Shown here one piece after another: positions 34,561 to 45,100 of a DNA stretch of 64,000 nt. The notes below the pieces were generated by a model. That model was not told the DNA's origin and did no database searches. It saw only the letters and a program-made list of their open reading frames with translations. Where the stretch lies: NCBI RefSeq assembly GCF_002379095.1, contig NZ_NBZV01000002.1, positions 124,001-188,000 on the forward strand, given 5' to 3'. Within the stretch, counting starts at the first letter, position 1. Each line of letters begins with the position of its first letter. The translations under genes were made by a program, and so were the position numbers. This stretch comes from Polaromonas sp. AER18D-145. GTDB lineage: Bacteria; Pseudomonadota; Gammaproteobacteria; Burkholderiales; Burkholderiaceae_C.

Positions 34561-35793
34561 ATGCGCCCCTCTCGTACCCTCACCGTCGCCAGCCTGGGCG
34601 TTGCCCAGACACTGGCCTGGGCGTCCAGCTACTACCTGCCGGCCATGCTGGCGAACTCGATGGCGCGCGACCTCGGCGTCGGCACGCCGACGGTGTTTCT
34701 CGGGTTTTCGCTGGCACTGGTGGTGTCTGCCCTGCTCGGCCCCTTCGCCGGCAAGGCGATTGACCGGTATGGCGGCCGGCCGGTGCTGGCCGCCACGAGT
34801 TTCATCTTTGCGGCCGGGCTGGCAGCCCTGGCCTTCGCGCAGGGGCCGGTCGGTCTGTTTGTGGCTTGGGCCATCCTAGGCGTGGCCATGGCCGCCGGCC
34901 TGTACGAAGCCGCCTTTGCCACACTGGTCCACCTGTACGGCAAGGACGCGCGCGGTGCCATCACCGGCATCACGCTGCTGGCCGGTTTTGCCAGCACCGT
35001 GGGCTGGCCGCTGTCGGCCTGGCTGGAACTCGAATGGGGCTGGCGCGTCGCCTGCGGGGTGTGGGCCGGCCTGCACCTGCTGGTGGCGCTGCCGCTGAAC
35101 TGGATGTTGCCTTCGACGCCTGCATCGCCTGCCTCACCCCTATCGCCGGTATCGCCGGCCGCGCACGCCGTGCCGATGGTGCGGGCAACGACAGCCACCG
35201 CGCCCGCGCCTGAACGAGAACCTGCGCAGAGCTCGGCATACACGGCGGCGCTGCTGGCCTTTGTGTTTGCCGTGACCTGGTTCATCAGCACCGCCATGGC
35301 TGCACACCTGCCGCGCCTGCTGCAGGTCCACGGCGTGCCGCTGGCCACCGCGCTGGTGTTTGCCGGGCTGGTCGGCCCGGCGCAGGTGGCCGGTCGGCTG
35401 CTGGAGTACGGACTGCTGCGCAACATCCACCCGCTGGTTTCGGCACGCGTCGCCGGGGCCATGCACACGCTGGGTGCCCTGGTGTTCCTGTTTGTCGGTG
35501 TGCCGGCCGGGGCCGTGTTCACCGTGCTGCACGGTGCCGGCAACGGTGTGCTGACGATTGCCAAGGGCACGCTGCCGCTGGTGCTGTTCGGCGCGAAGGA
35601 CTATGGCGCGCGCCAGGGCCTGCTGATGGTGCCGGCGCGCTTTGCGCAGGCCCTGTCGCCCTGGCTGTTTGGCCTGGCGATTGACCGCTTTGGCGCGGGC
35701 GCGCTGTGGTTCTCCGCCGCGCTGGGCGGTCTGGGCCTGGCGGCCCTGATGCTGCTGCAAGGCCCGCGCGGGACACAGGTCCGGCCCGCCTGA
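34561..35793 (+). CDS. MFS transporter of the ars operon
   Basis: The 410-residue protein has two sets of six membrane segments joined by a Pro/Ala/Ser linker (about residues 183-220). The MFS loop motif is seen as GKAIDRYGGRPVLAATSF. It follows arsB by 46 bases on the same strand, so it is probably part of the arsenic operon. ArsK- and ArsJ-type MFS efflux proteins are known in ars clusters; ArsJ is unlikely because the gapdh partner is absent. The substrate cannot be set from sequence. Confidence 0.82.
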   Translation: MRPSRTLTVASLGVAQTLAWASSYYLPAMLANSMARDLGVGTPTVFLGFSLALVVSALLGPFAGKAIDRYGGRPVLAATSFIFAAGLAALAFAQGPVGLFVAWAILGVAMAAGLYEAAFATLVHLYGKDARGAITGITLLAGFASTVGWPLSAWLELEWGWRVACGVWAGLHLLVALPLNWMLPSTPASPASPLSPVSPAAHAVPMVRATTATAPAPEREPAQSSAYTAALLAFVFAVTWFISTAMAAHLPRLLQVHGVPLATALVFAGLVGPAQVAGRLLEYGLLRNIHPLVSARVAGAMHTLGALVFLFVGVPAGAVFTVLHGAGNGVLTIAKGTLPLVLFGAKDYGARQGLLMVPARFAQALSPWLFGLAIDRFGAGALWFSAALGGLGLAALMLLQGPRGTQVRPA

Positions 35794-35805
35794 TTCAGCG
35801 CGCCC

Positions 35806-36309
35806 TCAGGCCAGCCACTTCTGCAGAAACTGCGCCTGACCCATGGCCGGGTCGAGTTGGTAGCCGGCAAAACCCACACGCTCGTACAGCCGGATGGCGG
35901 GCGCATTGCCCTGCAGCACTTCCAGCGTCAGCTTGCAGGCACCACGTTCACGCGCGATGGCCTCGACCTCGGCCAGCATCAACTCGCCGACACGCCGGCC
36001 GCGGTGGCTGGCCAGCACCACCACGTCGTGCACATTGACCAGCGGGCGGCAGGCGAAGGTTGAAAAACCCTCGATGCAGTTGACCAACCCGACCGGCTGG
36101 GTACCGTCGAAGGCCAGCACGCTGAAAGCCTGGGGCCGCGCGGCCAGTTCCGCCACCAGGTGGGTTCTGGCGAACTCGCTCAGGGGCTGGCCGCCGCCGG
36201 CCGGGTCCCGCGCGTAGGCGTCAAGCAGGAAAACCAGCGCGTCGGCATGTGCGGGGTCGCGGTAGTCAGCGCGGCTGATGCGCAGGCCGGAAGCGGCGAT
36301 ATTGGTCAT
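35806..36309 (-). CDS. GNAT family N-acetyltransferase
   Basis: The 167-residue protein has the GNAT core: acetyl-CoA loop VVVLASHRGRRVGELML (motif A, R/QxxGxG-like) and motif B KLTLEVLQGNAPAIRLYERVGF. The family acetylates small molecules or protein amino groups; the target is unknown. It is convergent with the MFS gene, 12 bases away, and is probably not part of the ars system. Confidence 0.9.
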   Translation of the reverse strand: MTNIAASGLRISRADYRDPAHADALVFLLDAYARDPAGGGQPLSEFARTHLVAELAARPQAFSVLAFDGTQPVGLVNCIEGFSTFACRPLVNVHDVVVLASHRGRRVGELMLAEVEAIARERGACKLTLEVLQGNAPAIRLYERVGFAGYQLDPAMGQAQFLQKWLA

Positions 36310-36701
36310 GGGGACGTGCCCTGTGGAAAAGTGGATGCGGTGATTCTAAGCAGCGGGCCCGCGCCCCGACCGCAACGCCCTCTCCGAAGTTACACAGCAA
36401 AACGGCCTCCAGCCCAGACAGGCAAATCGCCAACAGCTATCAAAAACAGAGCAATGTGCGCTGACAGACAGTCGCCGCCGAGACTTTGCGCCGTGGCGGA
36501 CGCCGGGCCGCCGCTCTTTACCGGACATTTACGCAGCCCTTTCCGGCGCTACACCTGCCTGCGAAGCCTTGCAGTGATAATTCTTTGGCGAGCTGAAAAA
36601 ATACACGCTGGCAGCGCCAGGGCGCCGCTGGTGACAACACCCATCAAACACAAAAAAGTGCCGCGCCAGACCGCTGGTGCGGTGGGCAACAAGGACAGCT
36701 G
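36310..36701. other. 392-base intergenic region, no gene seen
   Basis: Between the acetyltransferase and the efflux adaptor I see no convincing gene, repeat or terminator. It should hold the promoter of the efflux operon. An AT-rich patch at 36568-36610 (TGATAATTCTTTGG and following) is the best place for it, but I cannot assign -35 and -10 boxes. Confidence 0.4.
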
Positions 36702-38267
36702 ATGGACCCGAAATCTGAGGCGCCGACCGCCGGCCCCGAGACCCTCCCCCGCAAACGCCTGAGCCGCCGCGCCATCCTGATTGGCAGCGCCATCGCGGTG
36801 ATCGCGCTGGCCGGCACCGGCTGGCTCGCCTGGCACCTGACCCATCCCGCCGCAGACAGCAGCAGCACCGCCCCCGGCGGCGGCGCCCGCCGCGGCCCGC
36901 CGCCCACCACGGTCGGCGTCGCCACCGCCGAACGGGCCAGCATTCCCATCCTTCTGGACGCCCTGGGCACGGTCACACCGCAAGCCACGGTCAAGGTGCG
37001 CCCGCAGGTCTCCGGCGTGCTGCAGAAAGTGCTGTTCAAGGAAGGCCAGATGCTGCGCGCCGGCGAACTCATGGCCACCATCGACCCGCGCCAGTTTGAA
37101 CTCGCCCTGCAGCAGGCCAGCGGCCAGCGCCAGCGCGACGAGGCCCAGCTTGACAGCGCACGTGTCACGCTGCAGCGTTTCAGGACCCTGCTGGCGCAGG
37201 ACTCGATCGCCCGCCAGGAGGTTGACTCCCAGGCCGCGCTGGTCAAGCAGCTCGAGGGCACGGTCGTGATCGACAAGGCCAACGAAGGCGCGGCCCGCCT
37301 GAACCTGAGCTACACCCGGGTGGTCGCGCCGGTCAGCGGCCGCGTCGGCCTGCGCGCCGTGGACGTCGGCAATGTGGTGAGTCCCAGCGATGCCAATGGC
37401 ATTGCCCTGATCACCCAGGTCACCCCGATTGACGTGGTGTTTTCCATTCCGCAGGACCAGGTCGGCGAATTGCAGCAGGCCGTCAGCGCCGGCACCGCAA
37501 TGAAGGTCACCGCGCTCGACCGCACCCGCTCGGGCACGCTGGACACCGGCGTGTTTGCCTCGCTCGACAACCAGATCGACACCACCACCGGCACGGTCAA
37601 GGCCAAGGCGCGTTTTGCCAACAGCCAGCTCACGCTGTTTCCCAGCCAGTTCGTCAATGTGCAGCTGCTGGTCCGCACCATCGACAACGCGGTGGTGGTG
37701 CCGGTCACCGCCGTGCGCCTGGGCAGCAGGGGCGACTATGTGTATGTGCTCAATGCGGCCGAGCGCACCGTGAGCCTGCGACCGGTCAAACGCGGACCGG
37801 CCACGGTGGACAAAATCGTGATCGCCTCCGGCCTGCAGGTGGGCGAACGCGTCATCACCGAGGGCGCCGACCGGCTCAAGGACGGCGCGCGCGTGGTGCT
37901 GCCGGGCGATGCCCCGGGCGGCGGCGGGCGTGCCGCGGGTGCGCGCCGGCCCCAGGGCGCGGCGTCGGCCCCGCGCGGCGACGCCAGTGCGCCCGCCGGC
38001 GCGGCCATGCCGCAAGCCAGCGCCTCTGCACCGGCAGGCACTCCCGCTGTGGCAGCGCAAACGCCGGCCGCAGCGGCCGCTGCGGGCACCCCGCCTTCCG
38101 CGCAGCAGCGCCAGCGTTTTCTCGACCAGGTGAAGGACGACCCGGAGGCGCTGGCCCGTCGCCAGGCCCTGCTTGCGCAAATCGACCGCGGCGACCCGGC
38201 CGCACTGGCACGCTGGCAGCAGATCATGGAACGTCGGCGCCAGGGCGCCCAGGCGCCGGCGCAATGA
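36702..38267 (+). CDS. RND efflux periplasmic adaptor, MdtA-like
   Basis: The 521-residue membrane fusion protein has a membrane anchor at about 26-48, then a biotinyl-lipoyl half motif (VKVRPQVSGVLQKVLFKEGQ), an alpha-hairpin (about 130-190), a second lipoyl half (YTRVVAPVSGRVGLRAVDVG) and a beta-barrel domain. The order and GLRAVDVGNVVSP match MdtA. The C-terminal 120 residues are a Pro/Ala-rich tail ending in a charged helix, longer than in E. coli MdtA (about 415 residues). It links the inner-membrane pumps to the outer-membrane duct encoded downstream. Confidence 0.92.
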   Translation: MDPKSEAPTAGPETLPRKRLSRRAILIGSAIAVIALAGTGWLAWHLTHPAADSSSTAPGGGARRGPPPTTVGVATAERASIPILLDALGTVTPQATVKVRPQVSGVLQKVLFKEGQMLRAGELMATIDPRQFELALQQASGQRQRDEAQLDSARVTLQRFRTLLAQDSIARQEVDSQAALVKQLEGTVVIDKANEGAARLNLSYTRVVAPVSGRVGLRAVDVGNVVSPSDANGIALITQVTPIDVVFSIPQDQVGELQQAVSAGTAMKVTALDRTRSGTLDTGVFASLDNQIDTTTGTVKAKARFANSQLTLFPSQFVNVQLLVRTIDNAVVVPVTAVRLGSRGDYVYVLNAAERTVSLRPVKRGPATVDKIVIASGLQVGERVITEGADRLKDGARVVLPGDAPGGGGRAAGARRPQGAASAPRGDASAPAGAAMPQASASAPAGTPAVAAQTPAAAAAAGTPPSAQQRQRFLDQVKDDPEALARRQALLAQIDRGDPAALARWQQIMERRRQGAQAPAQ

Positions 38268-38289
38268 CAGCCCCCAGGCGACTGCCCGC

Positions 38290-41200
38290 ATGAGCCCGTC
38301 GAGTCCTTTCATCCAGCGGCCGGTCGCCACCGCGCTGCTGATGGTGGCCATCGTTCTGGCCGGCCTGGTCGGTTTCAAGTTTTTGCCGCTATCGGCCCTG
38401 CCGCAGGTGGACTACCCGACCATCCAGGTCCAGACGCTGTACCCCGGCGCCAGCCCAGAGGTCATGGCGCAGACCGTGACGGCGCCGCTGGAGCGCCAGT
38501 TCGGCCAGATGGCCGGGCTGCAGCGCCTGAGTTCGACCAGCGCAGCCGGCGTCTCCATCGTCACCTTGCAGTTCGGTCTGGGCTTGGGCCTGGACGTGGC
38601 CGAGCAGCAGGTGCAGGCGGCCATCAATGCCGGCGGCTCGCTGCTGCCGGCCGACCTGCCGGCGCCGCCGGTGTATGCCAAGGTCAACCCCGCCGACGCG
38701 CCAGTGCTCACGCTGGCGATCACCTCCGACAGCCTGCCGCTCACGGAAGTGCAGAACATCGTCAACACCCGCCTCGCGCTCAAGATCAGCCAGGTCAGCG
38801 GCGTGGGTCTGGTCTCGCTCAGCGGCGGCCAGCGGCCCGCCGTGCGCATCCAGGCGGACACGCGCGCGCTGGCCTCCTACGGTCTCGGGCTCGATTCGTT
38901 GCGCACGGCGATTGCGGCGGCCAATGCCAACGGCGCCAAGGGCAGCATCGACGGGCCGACACGTTCGTATTCCATCAACTCCAACGACCAGCTGCTGGCA
39001 GCAAGCGAGTACAAAAACCTGGTCATCGCCTTTCGCAACGGCGCGGCGGTGCGTGTTGCCGATGTGGCGCAGGTGGTTGACAGCGCTGAAAACGTCAAGC
39101 TCGGCGCCTGGTCGGGCCTGAAACCGGCCATCATCCTGAACGTGCAGCGCCAACCCGGCGCCAACGTGATTGCCACCGTGGACGCCATCAAGGCACGCCT
39201 GCCCGAGCTGCAGGCCGGCCTGCCGACAGCCATGAAGGTCGATGTGCTGAGCGACCGCACCACCGGCATACGCGCCTCGGTGCTGCATGTCGAGATCGAG
39301 CTGCTGCTGGCCGTGGTCATGGTGGTGCTGGTGATTTTTGCGTTTCTGCGCAACCTCCGCGCCACCGTGATTGCCAGCCTGGCGGTGCCGATTTCACTGA
39401 TCGGCACCTGCGGCGCCATGTATTTGCTGGGCTACAGCCTGAACAACCTGAGCCTGATGGCACTCACCATTGCCACCGGTTTTGTGGTGGACGACGCCAT
39501 CGTCATGATAGAAAACATCTCGCGCTACATCGAAAAAGGCGAGGCCCCGATGGCCGCCGCGCTCAAGGGCGCGCAGCAGATCGGCTTCACCATCATCTCG
39601 CTGACGGTTTCGCTGATCGCCGTGCTGATCCCGCTGCTCTTCATGGGCGACGTGGTCGGCCGGCTGTTTCGCGAGTTCGCGGTCACGCTGGCCATCACCA
39701 TCCTGATCTCGGCGGTGGTGTCGCTAACGCTGGTGCCCATGATGTCGGCCAGATGGCTCAAGCATGAACCGGACACCGGCGGCAGCCCGACCGGCGCGAA
39801 ACTGCAGCAATTTTTTGACGGCGTGATCACGCGTTACGACGGCTGGCTCAGCTGGGTGCTGCGGCACCAGGGCGCCACCCTGCTGGTGGCACTGGCCACT
39901 CTGGTGCTCACCGTGTTGCTGTATGTGTTGATTCCCAAGGGCCTGTTCCCGACGCAGGACACGGGCCAGTTGCAGGCCCGCATCGAGACCTCCCAGTCCG
40001 TCTCGTATGCGCGCATGGCCGAGTTGCAGCAGGCCGCGGCCAAAGCCATCCTGGAAGACCCCGATGTGGACACCCTGAGTTCCTTCATCGGCGTGGACGC
40101 GGCCAACAACACCATGCTGCACACCGGCCGCATGCTGATCAACCTCAAGCGCACGCGCAGCACCAGCCAGCAGGAAACCATGGACCGGCTGCAACGCCGG
40201 GCCGGCGCGGTGGCCGGCGTCACCATGTACCTGCAGCCCACGCAGGACCTGACCATCGACGCCGAAACCGGCCCGACGCAATTCCGCGTCTCGCTGGAGG
40301 GTTCGGACACGGCCACGGTGGCGCTGTGGGCCAACAAGCTGGCGCAGCAAATGCAGGCGTTGCCGGCGCTGCGCAACATCGCCTCGGACGCCGGCGCCAC
40401 CGGCACCTCGGCCTACATCTCGGTGGACCGCGACACCGCCTCGCGCGTCGGCGTGACGACCTCGGCGATCGACGACGCGTTGTACAGCGCTTTTGGCCAG
40501 CGTATCGTCTCGACGATTTTCACCGAGACCAACCAGTACCGCGTGATCCTCGAGGCCCTGCCCGACCCCCTGATGACCGCGGCCTCGCTGGGCAACCTGC
40601 CGCTCAAGACCGGCTCGGGCGTCACCACCCCGCTGGCCAGCATCGCCACCATCACCGAGCAGCCGGCACCGCTGCAGATCACCCGCGTGGCCCAGTACCC
40701 GGCCACCACGCTGGGCTTCGACACGGCACCGGGTGTGTCCCTCGGCAAGGCGGTGGGCGAGGTCAAACAGGCAGCGCAGGACATCGCCCTGCCCGCCAGC
40801 GTGACCCTGACCTTCCTGGGCGCGGCGGGTGCCTACCAGACCTCGCTGTCCAGCCAGTTGTGGCTGATCCTGGCGGCGCTGATCTGCGTCTACATCGTGC
40901 TCGGCGTGCTGTATGAAAGTTATATCCACCCGCTGACGATTCTCTCGACCCTGCCTTCGGCCGGCGTCGGCGCGCTGCTGATGCTGATGATCAGCGGCTC
41001 CGACCTCGGGGTGATCGGCATCATCGGCATCATCCTCCTGATCGGCATCGTGAAAAAGAACGCGATCATGATGATCGACTTCGCCATCGACGCCGAGCGC
41101 AGCGAAGGCAAGTCGCCGCAGGAAGCGATTCACCAGGCAGCACTGCTGCGCTTCCGGCCGATTCTCATGACCACCCTGGCCGCCCTGTTTGCCGCGGTAC

Positions 41201-41367
41201 CGCTGATGCTGGGCTGGGGCGAAGGGGCCGAGTTGCGACGGCCGCTGGGCCTGGCCATCTTCGGCGGGCTCATCGTCAGCCAGGTGCTCACGCTGTTCAC
41301 GACGCCGGTTATTTATCTGGCGTTTGACAGGATGGGGCAGAGGTTTGGGCGGAGGGCTTCGGTGTGA
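38290..41367 (+). CDS. RND efflux pump subunit, MdtB-like
   Basis: The start is ATG 38290 (MSPSSPFIQRPVATALL), giving 1025 residues; the frame runs back into the adaptor gene. It is an HAE1-type RND pump: N-terminal helix, porter loops, and the proton-relay helix region GFVVDDAIVMIENISRYIE. The C-terminal half repeats the layout and has GIVKKNAIMMIDFAIDAER. MdtB forms a heterotrimer with MdtC and uses the proton gradient to export drugs, bile salts or novobiocin-like compounds. It lies 22 bases after the adaptor gene. Confidence 0.93.
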   Translation: MSPSSPFIQRPVATALLMVAIVLAGLVGFKFLPLSALPQVDYPTIQVQTLYPGASPEVMAQTVTAPLERQFGQMAGLQRLSSTSAAGVSIVTLQFGLGLGLDVAEQQVQAAINAGGSLLPADLPAPPVYAKVNPADAPVLTLAITSDSLPLTEVQNIVNTRLALKISQVSGVGLVSLSGGQRPAVRIQADTRALASYGLGLDSLRTAIAAANANGAKGSIDGPTRSYSINSNDQLLAASEYKNLVIAFRNGAAVRVADVAQVVDSAENVKLGAWSGLKPAIILNVQRQPGANVIATVDAIKARLPELQAGLPTAMKVDVLSDRTTGIRASVLHVEIELLLAVVMVVLVIFAFLRNLRATVIASLAVPISLIGTCGAMYLLGYSLNNLSLMALTIATGFVVDDAIVMIENISRYIEKGEAPMAAALKGAQQIGFTIISLTVSLIAVLIPLLFMGDVVGRLFREFAVTLAITILISAVVSLTLVPMMSARWLKHEPDTGGSPTGAKLQQFFDGVITRYDGWLSWVLRHQGATLLVALATLVLTVLLYVLIPKGLFPTQDTGQLQARIETSQSVSYARMAELQQAAAKAILEDPDVDTLSSFIGVDAANNTMLHTGRMLINLKRTRSTSQQETMDRLQRRAGAVAGVTMYLQPTQDLTIDAETGPTQFRVSLEGSDTATVALWANKLAQQMQALPALRNIASDAGATGTSAYISVDRDTASRVGVTTSAIDDALYSAFGQRIVSTIFTETNQYRVILEALPDPLMTAASLGNLPLKTGSGVTTPLASIATITEQPAPLQITRVAQYPATTLGFDTAPGVSLGKAVGEVKQAAQDIALPASVTLTFLGAAGAYQTSLSSQLWLILAALICVYIVLGVLYESYIHPLTILSTLPSAGVGALLMLMISGSDLGVIGIIGIILLIGIVKKNAIMMIDFAIDAERSEGKSPQEAIHQAALLRFRPILMTTLAALFAAVPLMLGWGEGAELRRPLGLAIFGGLIVSQVLTLFTTPVIYLAFDRMGQRFGRRASV

Positions 41368-41427
41368 AACCCTCCTGCGTTCGGGCCGGACTTGTTGAAG
41401 CCTTCTGTGCTTCGGCGGTTCGTGGTT

Positions 41428-42005
41428 TGCCTGCAAGCCGGGGGTTGCCCGGCGGCAACTCACTTTTCTTTTGCGCCGCCAAAAGAAAAGTAAGCAAAAG
41501 AAAAGGCGACCCTACTGTCTGCGACCCCTGCGCTACGCTCCGGGGCAACCTGCGGTGCTCGGTCCAGCCGGGGCCGGGCTCGAACTCGCTTCGCTCAGAC
41601 AATCGCCCGTCCTTATCCGTCTGGACCTCCGCTCCTCGGCGCAGCCAGAAGGGGCGTGGGGACAGGATCGGAAGCGGAGCCGGATTCGGGACCGGAATCG
41701 GGCTCCGGCGAGGACGCGCAAAGCGCGTCCTCGCCTCCCCGCACCAGCACCCGAACCCGAACCCGAATTTATTCCCCCACCCGTTAGGCTGGACCGAGGA
41801 GCGCAGGCAAAAGCGGATCAGGGCTCGCGATTGTCTGAGCCGAAGGCGAGTTCGAGCGAGACCCCGCTTTTGCCGAGCACCGCAGGTTGCCCGCAGCGAA
41901 GCGCAGGGACCCAGACTGTCGGGTCGCCTTTTCTTTGGTGACTTACTTTTGGCGACGCAAAAGAAAGTTACTTGCCGCCGGGCAACCCCCGGCTTGCTGG
42001 CGAAC
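41428..42005. repeat. Long imperfect inverted repeat between the two RND pump genes
   Basis: The left arm (about 41428-41642) and right arm (about 41798-42005) are inverted copies about 200 bases long. Shared blocks include GCAAGCCGGGGGTTGCCCGG, CGCCAAAAG, AGAAAAGGCGACCC, GGCAACCTGCGGTGCTCGG and CTCAGACAATCGC. The 155-base centre holds a perfect hairpin. No coding frame in it looks real. It fills most of the 781-base gap, so the gap is not ordinary operon spacing. Confidence 0.88.
41708..41734. repeat. Perfect hairpin at the centre of the long inverted repeat
   Basis: GCGAGGACGCGC pairs with GCGCGTCCTCGC over an AAA loop: twelve base pairs, all matched. It is not followed by a T-run, so it is not a standard terminator. 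A GGATTCGGGACCGGAATCGG stretch and ACCCGA tandem units flank it. Confidence 0.85.
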
Positions 42006-42030
42006 CACCGCCCGTGGAATCAAGAGACGG

Positions 42031-42054
42031 CTTCGACAGGCTCAGCCCGAACGG
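42031..42054. repeat. Single REP-like unit
   Basis: CTTCGACAGGCTCAGCCCGA followed by ACGG matches one arm of the pair at 32496-32588. It is 95 bases before the second pump gene. Confidence 0.8.
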
Positions 42055-42148
42055 TTGAAAGGGCAACCCTCGGCCATCAAACATTGCCATCACTACCAAA
42101 ACTGCTTCAACGCGCAAGCGCCCTGCCGGCAACACGGGGAGCCGGCAA

Positions 42149-45100
42149 GTGAACCTCTCCGAACCCTTCGTCCGCCGCCCGGTAGCCACGGTGCTACTGA
42201 CGATAGGCCTGGCCCTGGCCGGCATAGGTGCGTTCTTCGTGCTGCCGGTGTCGCCACTGCCGCAGGTGGACTTCCCGACGATTTCGGTCAGCGCGTCGCT
42301 GCCGGGTGCCAGCCCCTCGACCATGGCCAGCAGTGTGGCGACGCCTCTGGAGCGGCGGCTGGGCACAATTGCGGGTGTCAACGAAATGACGTCCAGCAGC
42401 GGCACGGGCTCGACCCGCATCAGCCTGCAGTTCGACCTGAACCGCAAGATCGACGCCGCGGCGCGCGAAGTGCAGGCCGCCATCAACGCCTCGCGCGTGG
42501 ACCTGCCCGCCACGCTGCGCAGCAACCCGACCTACCGCAAGGCGAACCCGGCCGCGGCGCCGGTCATCATCCTGGCGCTGACCTCCAAAACCCGGTCGCC
42601 GGGCCAGATCTACGACGAAGTTTCCAACCTGGTGCAGCAGAAAATCGCCCAGGTTCCGGGCGTCGGCGACGTCGAGCTCGGCGGCGGCTCGCTGCCGGCC
42701 GTGCGGGTGGACCTGCTGCCGTTTGCGCTGAACCGCTACGGCGTCAGCATGGAAGACGTGCGCGCCGCCCTGCAGGCGTCCAACGCCAACCGGCCCAAGG
42801 GGGCGATTGAAGGCAACGGCCAGCGCCTGCAGATCTACTCGGGCGCCAGCACGGCCAGCGGTGGGCGCAAGGCGGCTGACTACCGCGACCTGGTGGTGGC
42901 CTGGCGCAACAATGCGGCGATCCGCCTGCGCGACGTGGCCGAGGTGGTGGACGGAGTGGAGAACATCAACACCTTGGGCCTGTTCAATGGCGAGCCGGCC
43001 GTGATCGTGCTGGTCACGCGCCAGCCCGATGCCAACGTGATTGCCACGGTGGACGGCGTGCGCGCCCTGCTGCCCGAGCTGCAGGCCCAGTTGCCGCAGG
43101 ATGTGGTGCTGCAAGTCGCGTCGGACCGCACCAACTCGATACGCGCCTCGCTCAAGGAGATCGAAATCACGCTGCTGATCTCGATTGCGCTGGTGGTGCT
43201 GGTGGTCAGCGCCTTTCTGCGCAGCGCGCGCGCCACCGTGATTCCGGCCGTGGCCACCGTGGTCTCGCTGCTCGGCACCTTCGGCGTGATGTATTTCCTC
43301 GGTTTCAGCCTGAACAACCTGAGCCTGATGGCGCTGACGGTGGCCACCGGTTTTGTGGTGGACGACGCCATCGTGGTGCTGGAAAACACCAGCCGCCACA
43401 TCGAGGCCGGCATGGACCGTTTCAAGGCCGCGCTGCTGGGCGCGCGCGAGGTGGGCTTTACCGTGCTGTCCATCAGCCTGTCGCTGGTGGCGGTGTTCAT
43501 CCCGCTGCTCTTCATGGGCGGCCAAACCGGCCGGCTGTTCCGCGAGTTTGCGGTGACGCTGTCGGCGGCGGTGCTGATCTCGCTGCTGATCTCGCTGACC
43601 ACCACCCCCATGATGTGCGCCTGGCTGCTCAAGCCCGACGCACACACGACGCCGCCCGGGCGGGTGGCGCGCTGGTTCGAGGCGGCGTTCAGGCGCCTGC
43701 ACCGCGGCTACGAGATCAGCCTGGACTGGGCGCTGGCCAGCCGGGTGATCGTGATGCTGAGCCTGCTGGCCGTCATTGCGCTCAATGTCTACCTGTTCGT
43801 CGCCATCCCCAAGGGCTACTTTCCGCAGCAGGACACCGGGCAGATCAGCGGCGGCATACGCGCGGACCGCAGCATTTCCTTCCAAGCCATGCAGAGCAAG
43901 CTCAAGGCGCTGGTGGACATCATCCGCGCCGACCCGGCGGTCGATACCGTGGTCGGTTTTACCGGCGGCTCGCGCGCCGGCGGCGGCTTCATGTTCATCA
44001 ACCTCAAGCCGGTGAGCCAGCGCACGGACAAGGGCCAGGCGGTGATCGCGCGGCTGCGCCCGCAGTTGGCGCAGATCACCGGCATCACCCTGTTTCTGAA
44101 CCCGGTGCAGGACCTGCGCGGTGGTGGGCGGGCCAGCAACTCCACCTACCAGTACACCCTCAAGAGCGACAACGCCGCCGACCTGAAGGTCTGGGCGACA
44201 CGCCTGGCCGAGCAGATGAAACTGCAACCGGCGCTGACCGACGTGGACACCGACCAGCAGGAAAACGGCGTGGAGACCATGGTCACCGTGGACAAGGACA
44301 GCGCAGCGCGGCTGGGCATCAGTTCGCGGGATGTGGACAACGCGCTGTACAACGGCTTCGGCCAGCGCCAGGTCGCCACCATTTATGCCGACCTGAACCA
44401 GTACAAGGTCATCATGGGCGTGGCGCCGCGTTACATCCAGAGCCCGGAATCGTTGAAGGACATTTATGTTCCCGCACGCGGCGGCAGCGGCACAACACTC
44501 GCCGCGGCCGCCCCGGCCACCAGTACCAGCGTGGTCAACCCGGCGCTGCGCGATCCCTCCTCGGGCCAGGCGCTGAGCGCTGCGGTCACCACCATGGTGC
44601 CGCTCTCGGCGATTGCGAGCTTCAGCGAAAACCCGACGGCTGCATCGATCAGCCACGAAGACGGCGAACTCTCCACCACCGTGTCTTTCAACCTCGCCGA
44701 GGGCATCCCGCTCAGCCAGGCCCAGGACGCCGTCAAACAGGCCGAGGCCGAGATCCGCCTGCCCAACAACGTGCGCGGCAGTTTTTCAGGGACAGCACTC
44801 AGCGCCCAGCAATCGCAAAACGAGCAGCCGCTGCTGATCCTGGCGGCGCTGATCGTGATCTACATCGTGCTCGGCATCCTGTACGAAAGCCTGGTCCACC
44901 CGATCACGGTGCTGTCCACCCTGCCCTCGGCCGGCGTGGGCGCGGTGCTCGCGCTGATGCTGTTCAAGATGGAGTTTTCCATCATCGCGCTGATCGGTGT
45001 CTTTCTGCTGATCGGCATCGTCAAGAAAAATGCCATCCTGATCATCGACTTCGCGATCGAGGCCGAGCGCTCGCGCGGCCTGTCGGCCGTCGATGCGGTG

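Noticed and set aside
36549-38378. 609-codon minus-strand frame
   Set aside because: It is antisense to the MdtA-like adaptor.
39724-41463. 579-codon minus-strand frame reaching into the inverted repeat
   Set aside because: It is antisense to the MdtB-like pump; composition and lack of domains mark it as a shadow.
41364-42152. 262-codon and other frames across the long inverted repeat
   Set aside because: They are read from repeat sequence; no start site or domain is present.
42194-44656. 820-codon open frame on the minus strand
   Set aside because: It is antisense to the MdtC-like pump, with no domain and high His/Arg/Gln content.
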